A stretch of 5,346 nt of DNA from NCBI GenBank assembly GCA_019751475.1, contig JAIENH010000243.1, positions 1 through 5,346 on the forward strand, read 5' to 3'. The DNA is from Cyclobacteriaceae bacterium (GTDB lineage: Bacteria > Bacteroidota > Bacteroidia > Cytophagales > Cyclobacteriaceae). The position numbers and the translations under genes were made by a program. Below the pieces are notes generated by a model. The model did no database searches. It saw only the letters and a list, made by a program, of their open reading frames with translations, and was not told the origin of the DNA. Below, one piece after another: positions 1-5,346 of this stretch (position 1 is the stretch's first letter; every line of letters begins with the position of its first letter).

Positions 1-765
1 GCGTTGCAGTCCCAGAAAATGAAGGAAAGTGTCACCGCGCAAACCCAGCCGGATGGTCTCGAGCGGTATGATTTCCTGCGGAGCAATGTTGCCCAGGTTT
101 ACGTTGGCACCCAGCAATTTGATAAACCAAACTTGCTGTGCTTTTTGTGGCGCCTCCCAGATAATTTTCTCAAACGGAATTTTCGTTAAAATTTCTTGCA
201 CCAATCCGGATCGCACTTCTCCGGATGAACGGAAGAGTCCTACGTTGCCGCCTTCTCTTGCTTCGCCAATTACTTTCCAGGCACCGGCATCAAGTTCCTT
301 TTGCATAAGCTCAATCCACTTGTAAGGAGGAATGATTTTGTCGGCATCCTTCGACCCAACTTCTGAGAGCACCGTCACCTGCGAAGTAAGCTGGCGAATG
401 TATTCGCACTTCTTATCGTGGTCGAGGTCAATGGAGCCATCGGAAACTTCTGCATACTTTAGTTCGAACGTATCAAGTACCCTGCGATAGTCATCAAATT
501 GGTCGCGGATGATAAACGCTTCGAACAATGTGCCACCAAAATAACAGGGGATGCCTGCATCGGTGTATACTTTTATTTTTTCTTTCAGCCGTGGAGTAAC
601 GTACGAGGTGGCCCATCCCAGCTTCACGATGTCTACGTGTTCGGCCGAATTGCTCACAAAATCTTCAGCTTCCCGCACGCTCATGCCCTTGTCCATGGCC
701 ATGGTAAAACCTGATTGCCTGGGCTTGGTGGTGCGCTCAGGGAGGTTTTTAATAGTGTAATTCAT
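1..765 (-). CDS. comA: ComA-family phosphosulfolactate synthase-like protein (3' end cut by window edge)
   Basis: The reading frame stays open for 255 codons from an ATG at 765 to base 1, with no stop in the window. Archaeal ComA is about 250 residues, so only a short tail should be missing. The family is a TIM barrel that adds sulfite to phosphoenolpyruvate to give (2R)-phospho-3-sulfolactate, the first step of coenzyme M synthesis in methanogens; Bacillus YitD is a relative. Family-like motifs seen in order are KLGWATS (48-54), GGTLFE (77-82), EVSDG (106-110), SEVGSKD (134-140), GEAREGG (168-174), IWEAPQKAQQ (202-211), NVNLGNI (221-227) and LRGDT (242-246). There is no signal peptide or membrane segment, so it should be cytoplasmic. 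The start codon shares a base with the stop of the TPR gene (TGATG), implying translational coupling. Family membership is firm. The actual product is not: sulfolactate or cysteate precursors are one inference, and a divergent role like that of the plant homologue HSA32 is another. Confidence 0.9.
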   Translation of the reverse strand, partial: MNYTIKNLPERTTKPRQSGFTMAMDKGMSVREAEDFVSNSAEHVDIVKLGWATSYVTPRLKEKIKVYTDAGIPCYFGGTLFEAFIIRDQFDDYRRVLDTFELKYAEVSDGSIDLDHDKKCEYIRQLTSQVTVLSEVGSKDADKIIPPYKWIELMQKELDAGAWKVIGEAREGGNVGLFRSSGEVRSGLVQEILTKIPFEKIIWEAPQKAQQVWFIKLLGANVNLGNIAPQEIIPLETIRLGLRGDTFLHFLGLQR

Positions 766-2177
766 CAGAGATTGTCTTTTCTAAATTGATCGATTATCTT
801 ATACAATGCCTTTTGTGTTTCGGGCTTTTGAAAGAAATCAAAAAGGACAGTGTGTCCTTCAAAGTTCAAAATTAATCCATTTTCCAGATAGTTAAAGGCG
901 TCTTTGAATTTACCCGCCTCAATGAGGTACACTGAGGCCCGATAAAAAAATTCGGACTCATCAGGTATTTGCGACATGCCCATCAGAATAACCTCCAATG
1001 CCTTATCATACTCACCGCGATCGTAATAAATGAATGACAAGTTCAACCAGATCTCTTTATCATCCGGATCAAGGTGACTGGCCTCTTCATAGGCACTGAT
1101 GCTGGAAATCGTATTGCCAATTTTAAATTCTGAATGCGCTGCAGCTTTCCAATAGTCTGCGTTATGAGAATTTAACTTGATGGCCTTGTTGAAAAAATGA
1201 AGTGCCTGGTACCATTTCTCTTGCTTCTCGAGGCAACTTCCGGCACCAAACCACGCTTCGTCATAGAGCGTATCAAGTTTGGTCGACTTTTGAAAATATT
1301 TCAAACCCAGATCGTATTGCTCAAGGCCTTCATAGGCAGCACCCATGCAGCAATACACTTCTGGGCTCGGTCCTTCGATGTCAATCGTCTTGCGAAAAGC
1401 ATCTAGTGCTTTCGTGTACTCTTGCCGATTCATGAATGAATTGCCCATGTTAAACCAGGCAGAGGCAAAGTTCTCATCCAAGGCTATGGCAAATTCATAC
1501 GCCTCAATCGCTTCATCATAGTGATCAAGCTTGTTGCACACGATCCCCAGGTTGTACCATGCGGCTGAAGAAAATGGATCTTCATCAATAAACTTCCGGT
1601 AGTACGAAAGACTGCTTTCCAACTGCCCGACTATATCCAGGCAATAGGCCAATTCGTATAGGGATCCTTCGTGGTTTAGATTTTCTTCCACCGATTTCTT
1701 GTAGCACTCGATAGCTTTTTCGTAATCCTCTTTGCTTTGATGTGCCAGACCGAGGCTGTAATAAATTTCGTCATGACCTTCGTCTGATAATGCCAGTGCT
1801 TGCTCGTACAATTCAACGGAACTGTCGTGCTTGCCTTGCAGCGAGTAGATCGAACCCATTGAAAGCATGATGTCGAGATCGGCAGGGTGGAGATTCAGCG
1901 CTTGCTCGAGCAGTTCCAGCGCCTCATCGTATTGTTGTAAATTAGACAACACCTGAGCCTTGATAGAGATAAGTTCGGTCGAGTAAGGATATTGCTCCAT
2001 CGCCATGTTTACTGCGAGCAGAGCTTTTTTATGTTTGCTACGATCGAGGTAGTAATAGATGATTGTCTCGCAGGCTTCGAGATCAAAAAAAGCGCTCGTT
2101 TTTTTTCTGAGATTATCTTCAAACTGCCTGATCAACTCCTCCTCTTCCTCCTCCCGTTTTCTGAATTCTTGAGCCAT
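765..2177 (-). CDS. Cytoplasmic TPR-repeat scaffold protein, about 12 repeats
   Basis: A 470-residue protein composed almost wholly of tetratricopeptide repeats, which form a superhelical surface for binding protein partners. After a charged N-terminus with a run of glutamates (residues 9-14), about twelve units of roughly 34 residues follow. Typical units begin AAWYNLG, SAWFNMG, EAWFGAG and EIWLNLS and end with P, D or N at the turn. The C-terminus is a helical cap ending in DQFRKDNL. No signal peptide, transmembrane segment or catalytic domain is visible, so a cytoplasmic adaptor is likely; the partner is unknown. I chose the ATG at 2177. A GTG at 2213 would add twelve residues (starting TSFVFWSN), but these are unlike a TPR and the ATG leads directly into the charged N-terminus. 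Its stop overlaps the start of the ComA-like gene, making that protein the obvious candidate partner or co-regulated product. Confidence 0.93.
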   Translation of the reverse strand: MAQEFRKREEEEEELIRQFEDNLRKKTSAFFDLEACETIIYYYLDRSKHKKALLAVNMAMEQYPYSTELISIKAQVLSNLQQYDEALELLEQALNLHPADLDIMLSMGSIYSLQGKHDSSVELYEQALALSDEGHDEIYYSLGLAHQSKEDYEKAIECYKKSVEENLNHEGSLYELAYCLDIVGQLESSLSYYRKFIDEDPFSSAAWYNLGIVCNKLDHYDEAIEAYEFAIALDENFASAWFNMGNSFMNRQEYTKALDAFRKTIDIEGPSPEVYCCMGAAYEGLEQYDLGLKYFQKSTKLDTLYDEAWFGAGSCLEKQEKWYQALHFFNKAIKLNSHNADYWKAAAHSEFKIGNTISSISAYEEASHLDPDDKEIWLNLSFIYYDRGEYDKALEVILMGMSQIPDESEFFYRASVYLIEAGKFKDAFNYLENGLILNFEGHTVLFDFFQKPETQKALYKIIDQFRKDNL

Positions 2178-2234
2178 TCTTAAAGGGTTTGACCAAAATA
2201 CGAAACTGGTCACGAATAATAAAAAATGGAGCCA

Positions 2235-2265
2235 GAAATATATTTCAGGCCCATTTCAAGGCAAA
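2235..2265 (-). promoter_or_regulatory. Candidate Bacteroidota sigma-A promoter for the TPR-comA pair
   Basis: Read on the minus strand, TTTG lies at 2265-2262 and TATATTTC at 2242-2235, with 19 bases between them. This matches the Bacteroidota -33 TTTG and -7 TAnnTTTG consensus in all but the last base of the -7 element. Transcription would start near 2228, leaving a leader of about 50 bases before the ATG at 2177. A second partial -7 match, TATTTTGG, lies closer to the gene but has no good partner at -33. This is a pattern match only, in an AT-rich spacer where chance matches are possible. Confidence 0.5.
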
Positions 2266-2269
2266 TGTG

Positions 2270-2284
2270 TGGCAATAATTGCCA
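2270..2284. repeat. Perfect 15-base palindrome next to the promoter candidate
   Basis: TGGCAAT and ATTGCCA flank a single central base, giving a perfect 7-base inverted repeat. It lies four bases upstream of the -33 element of the promoter candidate and 18 bases past the SDR stop codon. The position suits an operator or activator site for a dimeric regulator. As RNA it could fold into a five-pair stem with a five-base loop, but no T-tract follows, so it would be a poor intrinsic terminator. Function is unproven. Confidence 0.4.
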
Positions 2285-2302
2285 GCCTGCAACTTGTATC
2301 TT

Positions 2303-3265
2303 TTAATTGTTACCCTTAACATTTCGCGCGTACTCAGTACAGCACCAATCCAGCGTTTCGGCCAGACTGCGAAATTCAAGTCCAAGAGCCTCTTTAACTT
2401 TAGACGCATTGTAGTTAAATGACAGAACTGCCATCGAAGCGGTTTGTCGTGTGATGGCTGGCTCCTTTCCCATCACCAGGCAGCGAAGTTCTTCTGCCAT
2501 CCCGGCCATGAATGCCACCGCTTTTGGAAGTTGAATGGATGGAGGCTTTTTGCCAAACCTTTTGGCAGCAATAGTAAAGAAGTCTTTGTACGGAATGCTT
2601 CCACCCGAAAGAATAAATTTTTCAAATGGCTGCGGCTCTTTATATAAACGAAACACTGCTTCGGCCACATCACGCGCATCTACATAGCTGAGGGATCCAC
2701 TCGTGAAAAAGGGTTTCTCATTCCAAACGTAATCCAGTAGTGTGGTGCTGCTGCGATGTGGTTGCGCACCCGACAGAATCACGGAAGGGCTCACGAGACT
2801 TACTACAAGACCCTCTTCCGCTCCGCGAAATACTTCCAACTCAGCCTGGTATTTCGATTGACTGTAGTCGGTCGCATTTTCTTCCGACCATTTACTTTCT
2901 TCATCAATCACAGCACCGTTCTTTCTTCCCAGGGCCGAGACTGAACTAATGTGGATTAAATTTTTTACACCCGCATCCAGGCAGGCATTTACTACATTTT
3001 TGGTACCCTCAATATTTACCGCAAACATTTCATGCCGCTTTCGCGGATTGAACGACACCATGGCGGCTGAATGAACTACCGTGTTCACATCTTTGAATGC
3101 ATCGCGAAGGGAGAGCGGATCTAACAAGTCGCACTGTACTTTCTTCACATCTTTTCGAAGCGAATCCTTTCCGCGGTGTAAGGCAGTCACCGGCAAGCCC
3201 GCTTCAACAAAGCGGTCAACCAAATGTGTACCCAGCAGGCCTGTAGCTCCGGTGATGGCAATCAT
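2303..3265 (-). CDS. NAD(P)-dependent extended SDR, epimerase/dehydratase family
   Basis: A complete 320-residue protein of typical length for extended short-chain dehydrogenases. The N-terminus has the Rossmann nucleotide-binding glycine motif TGATGLLG (5-12), followed by DLLD (47-50, the usual adenine-contact region) and VHSAA (64-68). The active-site serine region is HISSVS (105-110) and the catalytic pair is Y134 and K138 in YSQSK. SYVDARDVAEA (193-203) is the conserved segment that follows the substrate pocket. These features support an NAD(P)-dependent oxidoreductase, epimerase or dehydratase, but the C-terminal substrate domain does not let me name the substrate. Dihydroflavonol-reductase-like and sugar-nucleotide members look alike here. 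The ATG at 3265 is two bases after the stop of the phosphatase gene, so it is very probably co-transcribed with the polysaccharide kinase and phosphatase. That makes a role in sugar-nucleotide chemistry plausible but not shown. Confidence 0.9.
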   Translation of the reverse strand: MIAITGATGLLGTHLVDRFVEAGLPVTALHRGKDSLRKDVKKVQCDLLDPLSLRDAFKDVNTVVHSAAMVSFNPRKRHEMFAVNIEGTKNVVNACLDAGVKNLIHISSVSALGRKNGAVIDEESKWSEENATDYSQSKYQAELEVFRGAEEGLVVSLVSPSVILSGAQPHRSSTTLLDYVWNEKPFFTSGSLSYVDARDVAEAVFRLYKEPQPFEKFILSGGSIPYKDFFTIAAKRFGKKPPSIQLPKAVAFMAGMAEELRCLVMGKEPAITRQTASMAVLSFNYNASKVKEALGLEFRSLAETLDWCCTEYARNVKGNN

Positions 3266-3267
3266 CG

Positions 3268-3990
3268 CTATAAGGTATAGTTGAGTAATGGTAACTCGAG
3301 TGCCTTCCGATACGATTTGTATTGTTGTGCTTTTCGAAGCATGTCAATATAATCCATCGTGTGACAATCGGTGCCTAACATATTGATGAGCCCTCGATCG
3401 ATAAGTCTTGATGCCATCTTTTGAACATACGGGCCATACTGGCCCATGATGGAAGTGATGTTGATTTGTAACAATACACCCCGGTGCTGAAAGTCCTCCG
3501 CTTTTTCGATTGTCATGTATTCGTAGCGCTCCGGGTGTGCCAATACGGGCCGGTAGCCTTGCGAAGTGAGTAGAAAAATAAACTCTTTCAACAACATGGG
3601 CTCACTCATCATGTTGGTTTCCATCAGCAGGTAGCGATCGCCAAATGTCAATAGGTTGCTCCCGCTCCCTACCAACTTGTGGATCACCTCATCATAGTAA
3701 TATTCAGCAGCACATTCCAGCGTTATGTTCACCTGATGTTTTGATAATTCCGGCAAGAAATTCTTAAATGCCGCCATCACCGACTCCGCTGTGTTGCCAT
3801 AGTAGTCGGTCATGATGTGAGGTGTGGTAATGAGTTTTTTGTATCCTAGGTCAACCAGCTTGCCGATCACGTTGATGGCTTCTTCGGAAGTCTTCACGCC
3901 ATCGTCAATGCCCGGCACCAAGTGCGAGTGCATGTCGGCCAGGAGAGGTCTTAATGCTGCGGTGCGGTCGCGAAAGAAGAATGAAAACAC
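3268..3990 (-). CDS. PHP-family protein tyrosine phosphatase (CpsB/CapC/YwqE type)
   Basis: A complete 240-residue member of the metal-dependent tyrosine phosphatases that remove phosphate from BY-kinases and so reset capsule or exopolysaccharide assembly. The metal-binding PHP signature is clear: DMHSH (19-23) with GIDDG (27-31), TTPH (55-58), E92 and E96 in ECAAEYY, AHPERY (151-156) and GTDCH (206-210). All expected histidine and acidic ligands appear present, so it should be active, probably with manganese or a similar divalent ion. It has no signal peptide or clear membrane segment; the hydrophobic start FSFFF is common in relatives. The start is a GTG at 3990, one base after the kinase stop. 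The first ATG (residue 20) falls inside the metal-binding motif and cannot be the start. Its place directly behind the kinase gene strongly supports the kinase as its substrate. Confidence 0.95.
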   Translation of the reverse strand: MFSFFFRDRTAALRPLLADMHSHLVPGIDDGVKTSEEAINVIGKLVDLGYKKLITTPHIMTDYYGNTAESVMAAFKNFLPELSKHQVNITLECAAEYYYDEVIHKLVGSGSNLLTFGDRYLLMETNMMSEPMLLKEFIFLLTSQGYRPVLAHPERYEYMTIEKAEDFQHRGVLLQINITSIMGQYGPYVQKMASRLIDRGLINMLGTDCHTMDYIDMLRKAQQYKSYRKALELPLLNYTL

Positions 3991-3991
3991 A

Positions 3992-5346
3992 CTACGAACG
4001 GAAAATTTGTGTCAACAGATTCTTTTTCCTGGTGTCTTCCTGGTAGTAACCGTAGCCGTACGTTTTGCCGCTGCTTGGCAAGGCGTTTAGAACGATTGCT
4101 GTGTTGGTTAATTTGTTCAGCGACACTACCCGCTCAAGGTTATTCAGAAAATCCTTTTTGGAATAATTCGCCCGCACCACATAGATCGAAAGATCAGCAC
4201 GCTTCATGGCCATGATACCATCTGTAACGAGACCCACCGGAGGTGTGTCGATGACGATGTAATCGTAGCGTAAGCGCAACTCGGCCAGCAACCCCTCAAA
4301 CTCACCGTTGAGAAGAAGCTCGGAAGGGTTGGGTGGATGCGGACCGGAAGGAATAAAATCGAAGCCTTCCAGCGAAGTCTTGGTGATGCACTCGTCCAAC
4401 TTGCTCTTATGAATCAAAATGGTGCTGACTCCTTTTGTAGGATCAGTCACTTTTGCGTGGCCGTTTTCTTTAGCTTTTCGCATGTCGAGGTCAAGGAGAA
4501 TCACTTTCTTTTTGGACATGGCCAATATACCACCCAGGTTAGTCGCTAAGAAAGATTTTCCCTCACCCGACACGGTTGATGAAATTACAATGACTTTTTG
4601 ACTATTGGCAGACGTGAAAAAATCAAGATTGGTGCGCAGTGTTCGGATAGCTTCGCTGACAATAGATCTCGGATTATCTACAATGTAGAATTGACTGTGG
4701 CCGTTGTTGCGCATTTGCGGAATCACACCCAGCACGGGTAGTTTCGTAAAACGCTCGATTTCGGAAAGACCCGTTACTTTATTGTTTACCAGGTAGACGA
4801 TGCCGATAAAGAAGAAATTCAATACAAGTCCGGCTACAAAGCCAATACCCAAAATGATGTACCGGTTGGGTGCTACTGGTTCCGATGGCATCATGGCAGA
4901 GGAGAGAATTTTGAAATCAGGTGTGCTGCCCGCCTGGGCAATTTCAAATTCGGCCTTCGCTTGCATCATGCTGAGATAAAACTCTTCGTACAATTTATAG
5001 AAGCGTTGGTTCTTGGTGTATTGCGTGTTTTTGTCGGGCATGGAGGCAAAATCTTTTTCCAACTGCTCCTTCTTCCGGCCAAGTTCCCCAAGCGTCACCA
5101 TCAATCCTTTCTTTATCTCTGTCAGTTGACTGAAGAGTGAGTTTTTAAGATTGGCTATCTCTTGCTCTTTTTGTTTGTAAGCGTACGTATTGTCTTTGTA
5201 GGAAAGAGTGAGCCGGTTTTGGTCCTGGGCTATTTTCTGATAGTCTTCGATCTTGGCGTTCATGAAAGCCGGAAGGTAGGCGCGAGGCAGCAGCGAGGCT
5301 CTAGGCCTTCCTTCGCTGAGGTCAGTCATCAGTTCATTGAGATCAT
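3992..5346 (-). CDS. wzc: Polysaccharide co-polymerase / tyrosine autokinase (Wzc-type BY-kinase), 5' end cut by window edge
   Basis: The frame is open to the right edge, giving 450 codons plus the stop. The ATG at 5329 is internal, because the frame continues upstream of it through DLNEL. The missing N-terminus should contain the first membrane helix and Wzz domain. Numbered from 5329: a charged, probably coiled-coil periplasmic region (about 25-130); the PSEPVAPNR segment (148-156), typical before the second helix; a transmembrane helix (about 157-181); then the cytoplasmic kinase. The kinase has the oligomerisation motif ExxRxxR (E226, R229, R232), Walker A SGEGKS (254-259, K258), Walker A' LLDLDMR (278-284), Walker B VIDTPP (359-364) and a C-terminal tyrosine cluster (Y424, Y426, Y428, Y429). 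Such proteins set the chain length and export of capsule or exopolysaccharide by cycling autophosphorylation on the C-terminal tyrosines. The phosphatase gene follows after one base. The kinase-domain identification is very secure; the polysaccharide is unknown. Confidence 0.95.
   Translation of the reverse strand, partial: DLNELMTDLSEGRPRASLLPRAYLPAFMNAKIEDYQKIAQDQNRLTLSYKDNTYAYKQKEQEIANLKNSLFSQLTEIKKGLMVTLGELGRKKEQLEKDFASMPDKNTQYTKNQRFYKLYEEFYLSMMQAKAEFEIAQAGSTPDFKILSSAMMPSEPVAPNRYIILGIGFVAGLVLNFFFIGIVYLVNNKVTGLSEIERFTKLPVLGVIPQMRNNGHSQFYIVDNPRSIVSEAIRTLRTNLDFFTSANSQKVIVISSTVSGEGKSFLATNLGGILAMSKKKVILLDLDMRKAKENGHAKVTDPTKGVSTILIHKSKLDECITKTSLEGFDFIPSGPHPPNPSELLLNGEFEGLLAELRLRYDYIVIDTPPVGLVTDGIMAMKRADLSIYVVRANYSKKDFLNNLERVVSLNKLTNTAIVLNALPSSGKTYGYGYYQEDTRKKNLLTQIFRS

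Larger units (their letters stand above)
2178..2302. other. Intergenic region between the two transcription blocks
   Basis: This 125-base AT-rich spacer is the only sizeable non-coding stretch in the window. Elsewhere genes are separated by one or two bases or overlap. It contains a 15-base perfect palindrome and a Bacteroidota-type promoter candidate reading toward the TPR gene. No ORF with coding character and no strong stem followed by a T-tract was found. The simplest reading is that it separates the polysaccharide-control operon from a TPR-comA operon, although read-through from upstream cannot be excluded. Confidence 0.7.

Noticed and set aside
29..325. Plus-strand open frame of 98 codons, with a further one near 499-760
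   Set aside because: Both lie antisense within the ComA-like gene, whose minus-strand frame shows family motifs throughout. The plus-strand translations show no recognisable domain.
2085..2106. A-run, GC core and T-run resembling a bidirectional terminator
   Set aside because: The GC core pairs over only two bases, and the whole element lies inside the coding sequence of the TPR gene.
765..2177. DNA-level tandem repeats in the TPR gene
   Set aside because: The periodicity is at the protein level only; the units are too divergent in nucleotide sequence to count as a recent tandem array.
2177..2213. GTG at 2213 as the start of the TPR gene
   Set aside because: The twelve extra residues are hydrophobic and unlike the rest of the protein, and an ATG follows at 2177 just before the charged N-terminus. 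It cannot be fully excluded.
2270..2284. Intrinsic terminator for the upstream three-gene operon
   Set aside because: The inverted repeat gives only a five-pair stem with a usable loop, and the minus-strand sequence after it is not T-rich.
2473..2679. Minus-strand open frame of 68 codons nested in the SDR gene
   Set aside because: It is in another frame of a gene with clear Rossmann and catalytic motifs, and its translation has no domain character.
3824..4215. Plus-strand open frames across the kinase-phosphatase junction
   Set aside because: They are antisense to conserved protein sequence on both sides, with no start-site signal or recognisable product.
5327..5329. ATG at 5329 as the true start of the kinase gene
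   Set aside because: The same frame stays open to the window edge, and the first membrane helix and Wzz domain expected in this family would be missing.

Overview
The window carries five protein-coding genes, all on the minus strand, so transcription runs from high to low coordinates. Two are cut by the window edges. The style suggests a Bacteroidota bacterium, most likely of the Cytophagales/Cytophagia type. This rests on AT-leaning but mixed codon use, the lack of clear Shine-Dalgarno sequences before any start, a promoter candidate matching the Bacteroidota TTTG / TAnnTTTG pattern, and the gene types present. No phylogenetic search was possible, so the assignment is an inference.

Right-hand block (5346 to 2303): an apparent three-gene operon with almost no space between genes. 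It begins with the C-terminal part of a fused polysaccharide co-polymerase and bacterial tyrosine (BY) kinase (Wzc/CapAB type), whose N-terminus lies off the right edge. One base later comes a PHP-family protein tyrosine phosphatase (CpsB/CapC/YwqE type). Two bases later comes an NAD(P)-dependent extended SDR, an epimerase/dehydratase-like protein. Kinase and phosphatase form the classic phospho-switch controlling capsule or exopolysaccharide chain length and export. The SDR may act in sugar-nucleotide metabolism or may simply be co-transcribed.

Gap (2302 to 2178): 125 bases with no gene. It holds a perfect 15-base palindrome followed, in the minus-strand direction, by a plausible Bacteroidota promoter. 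No convincing intrinsic terminator was found for the upstream operon.

Left-hand block (2177 to 1): a cytoplasmic protein made almost entirely of about twelve TPR repeats. Its stop codon overlaps the start of the next gene (TGATG). That next gene encodes a ComA-family (phosphosulfolactate synthase-like) protein and runs off the left edge, probably lacking only a few C-terminal residues. The ComA-like enzyme in a non-methanogen, coupled to a TPR scaffold, is the least expected part of the window. It could make sulfolactate-type sulfonates, perhaps for sulfonolipids, or have a divergent HSA32-like role.

No RNA genes, CRISPR arrays, insertion sequences or integration sites were seen. No wholly new system is evident; the points worth following are the TPR-ComA coupling and its control region.
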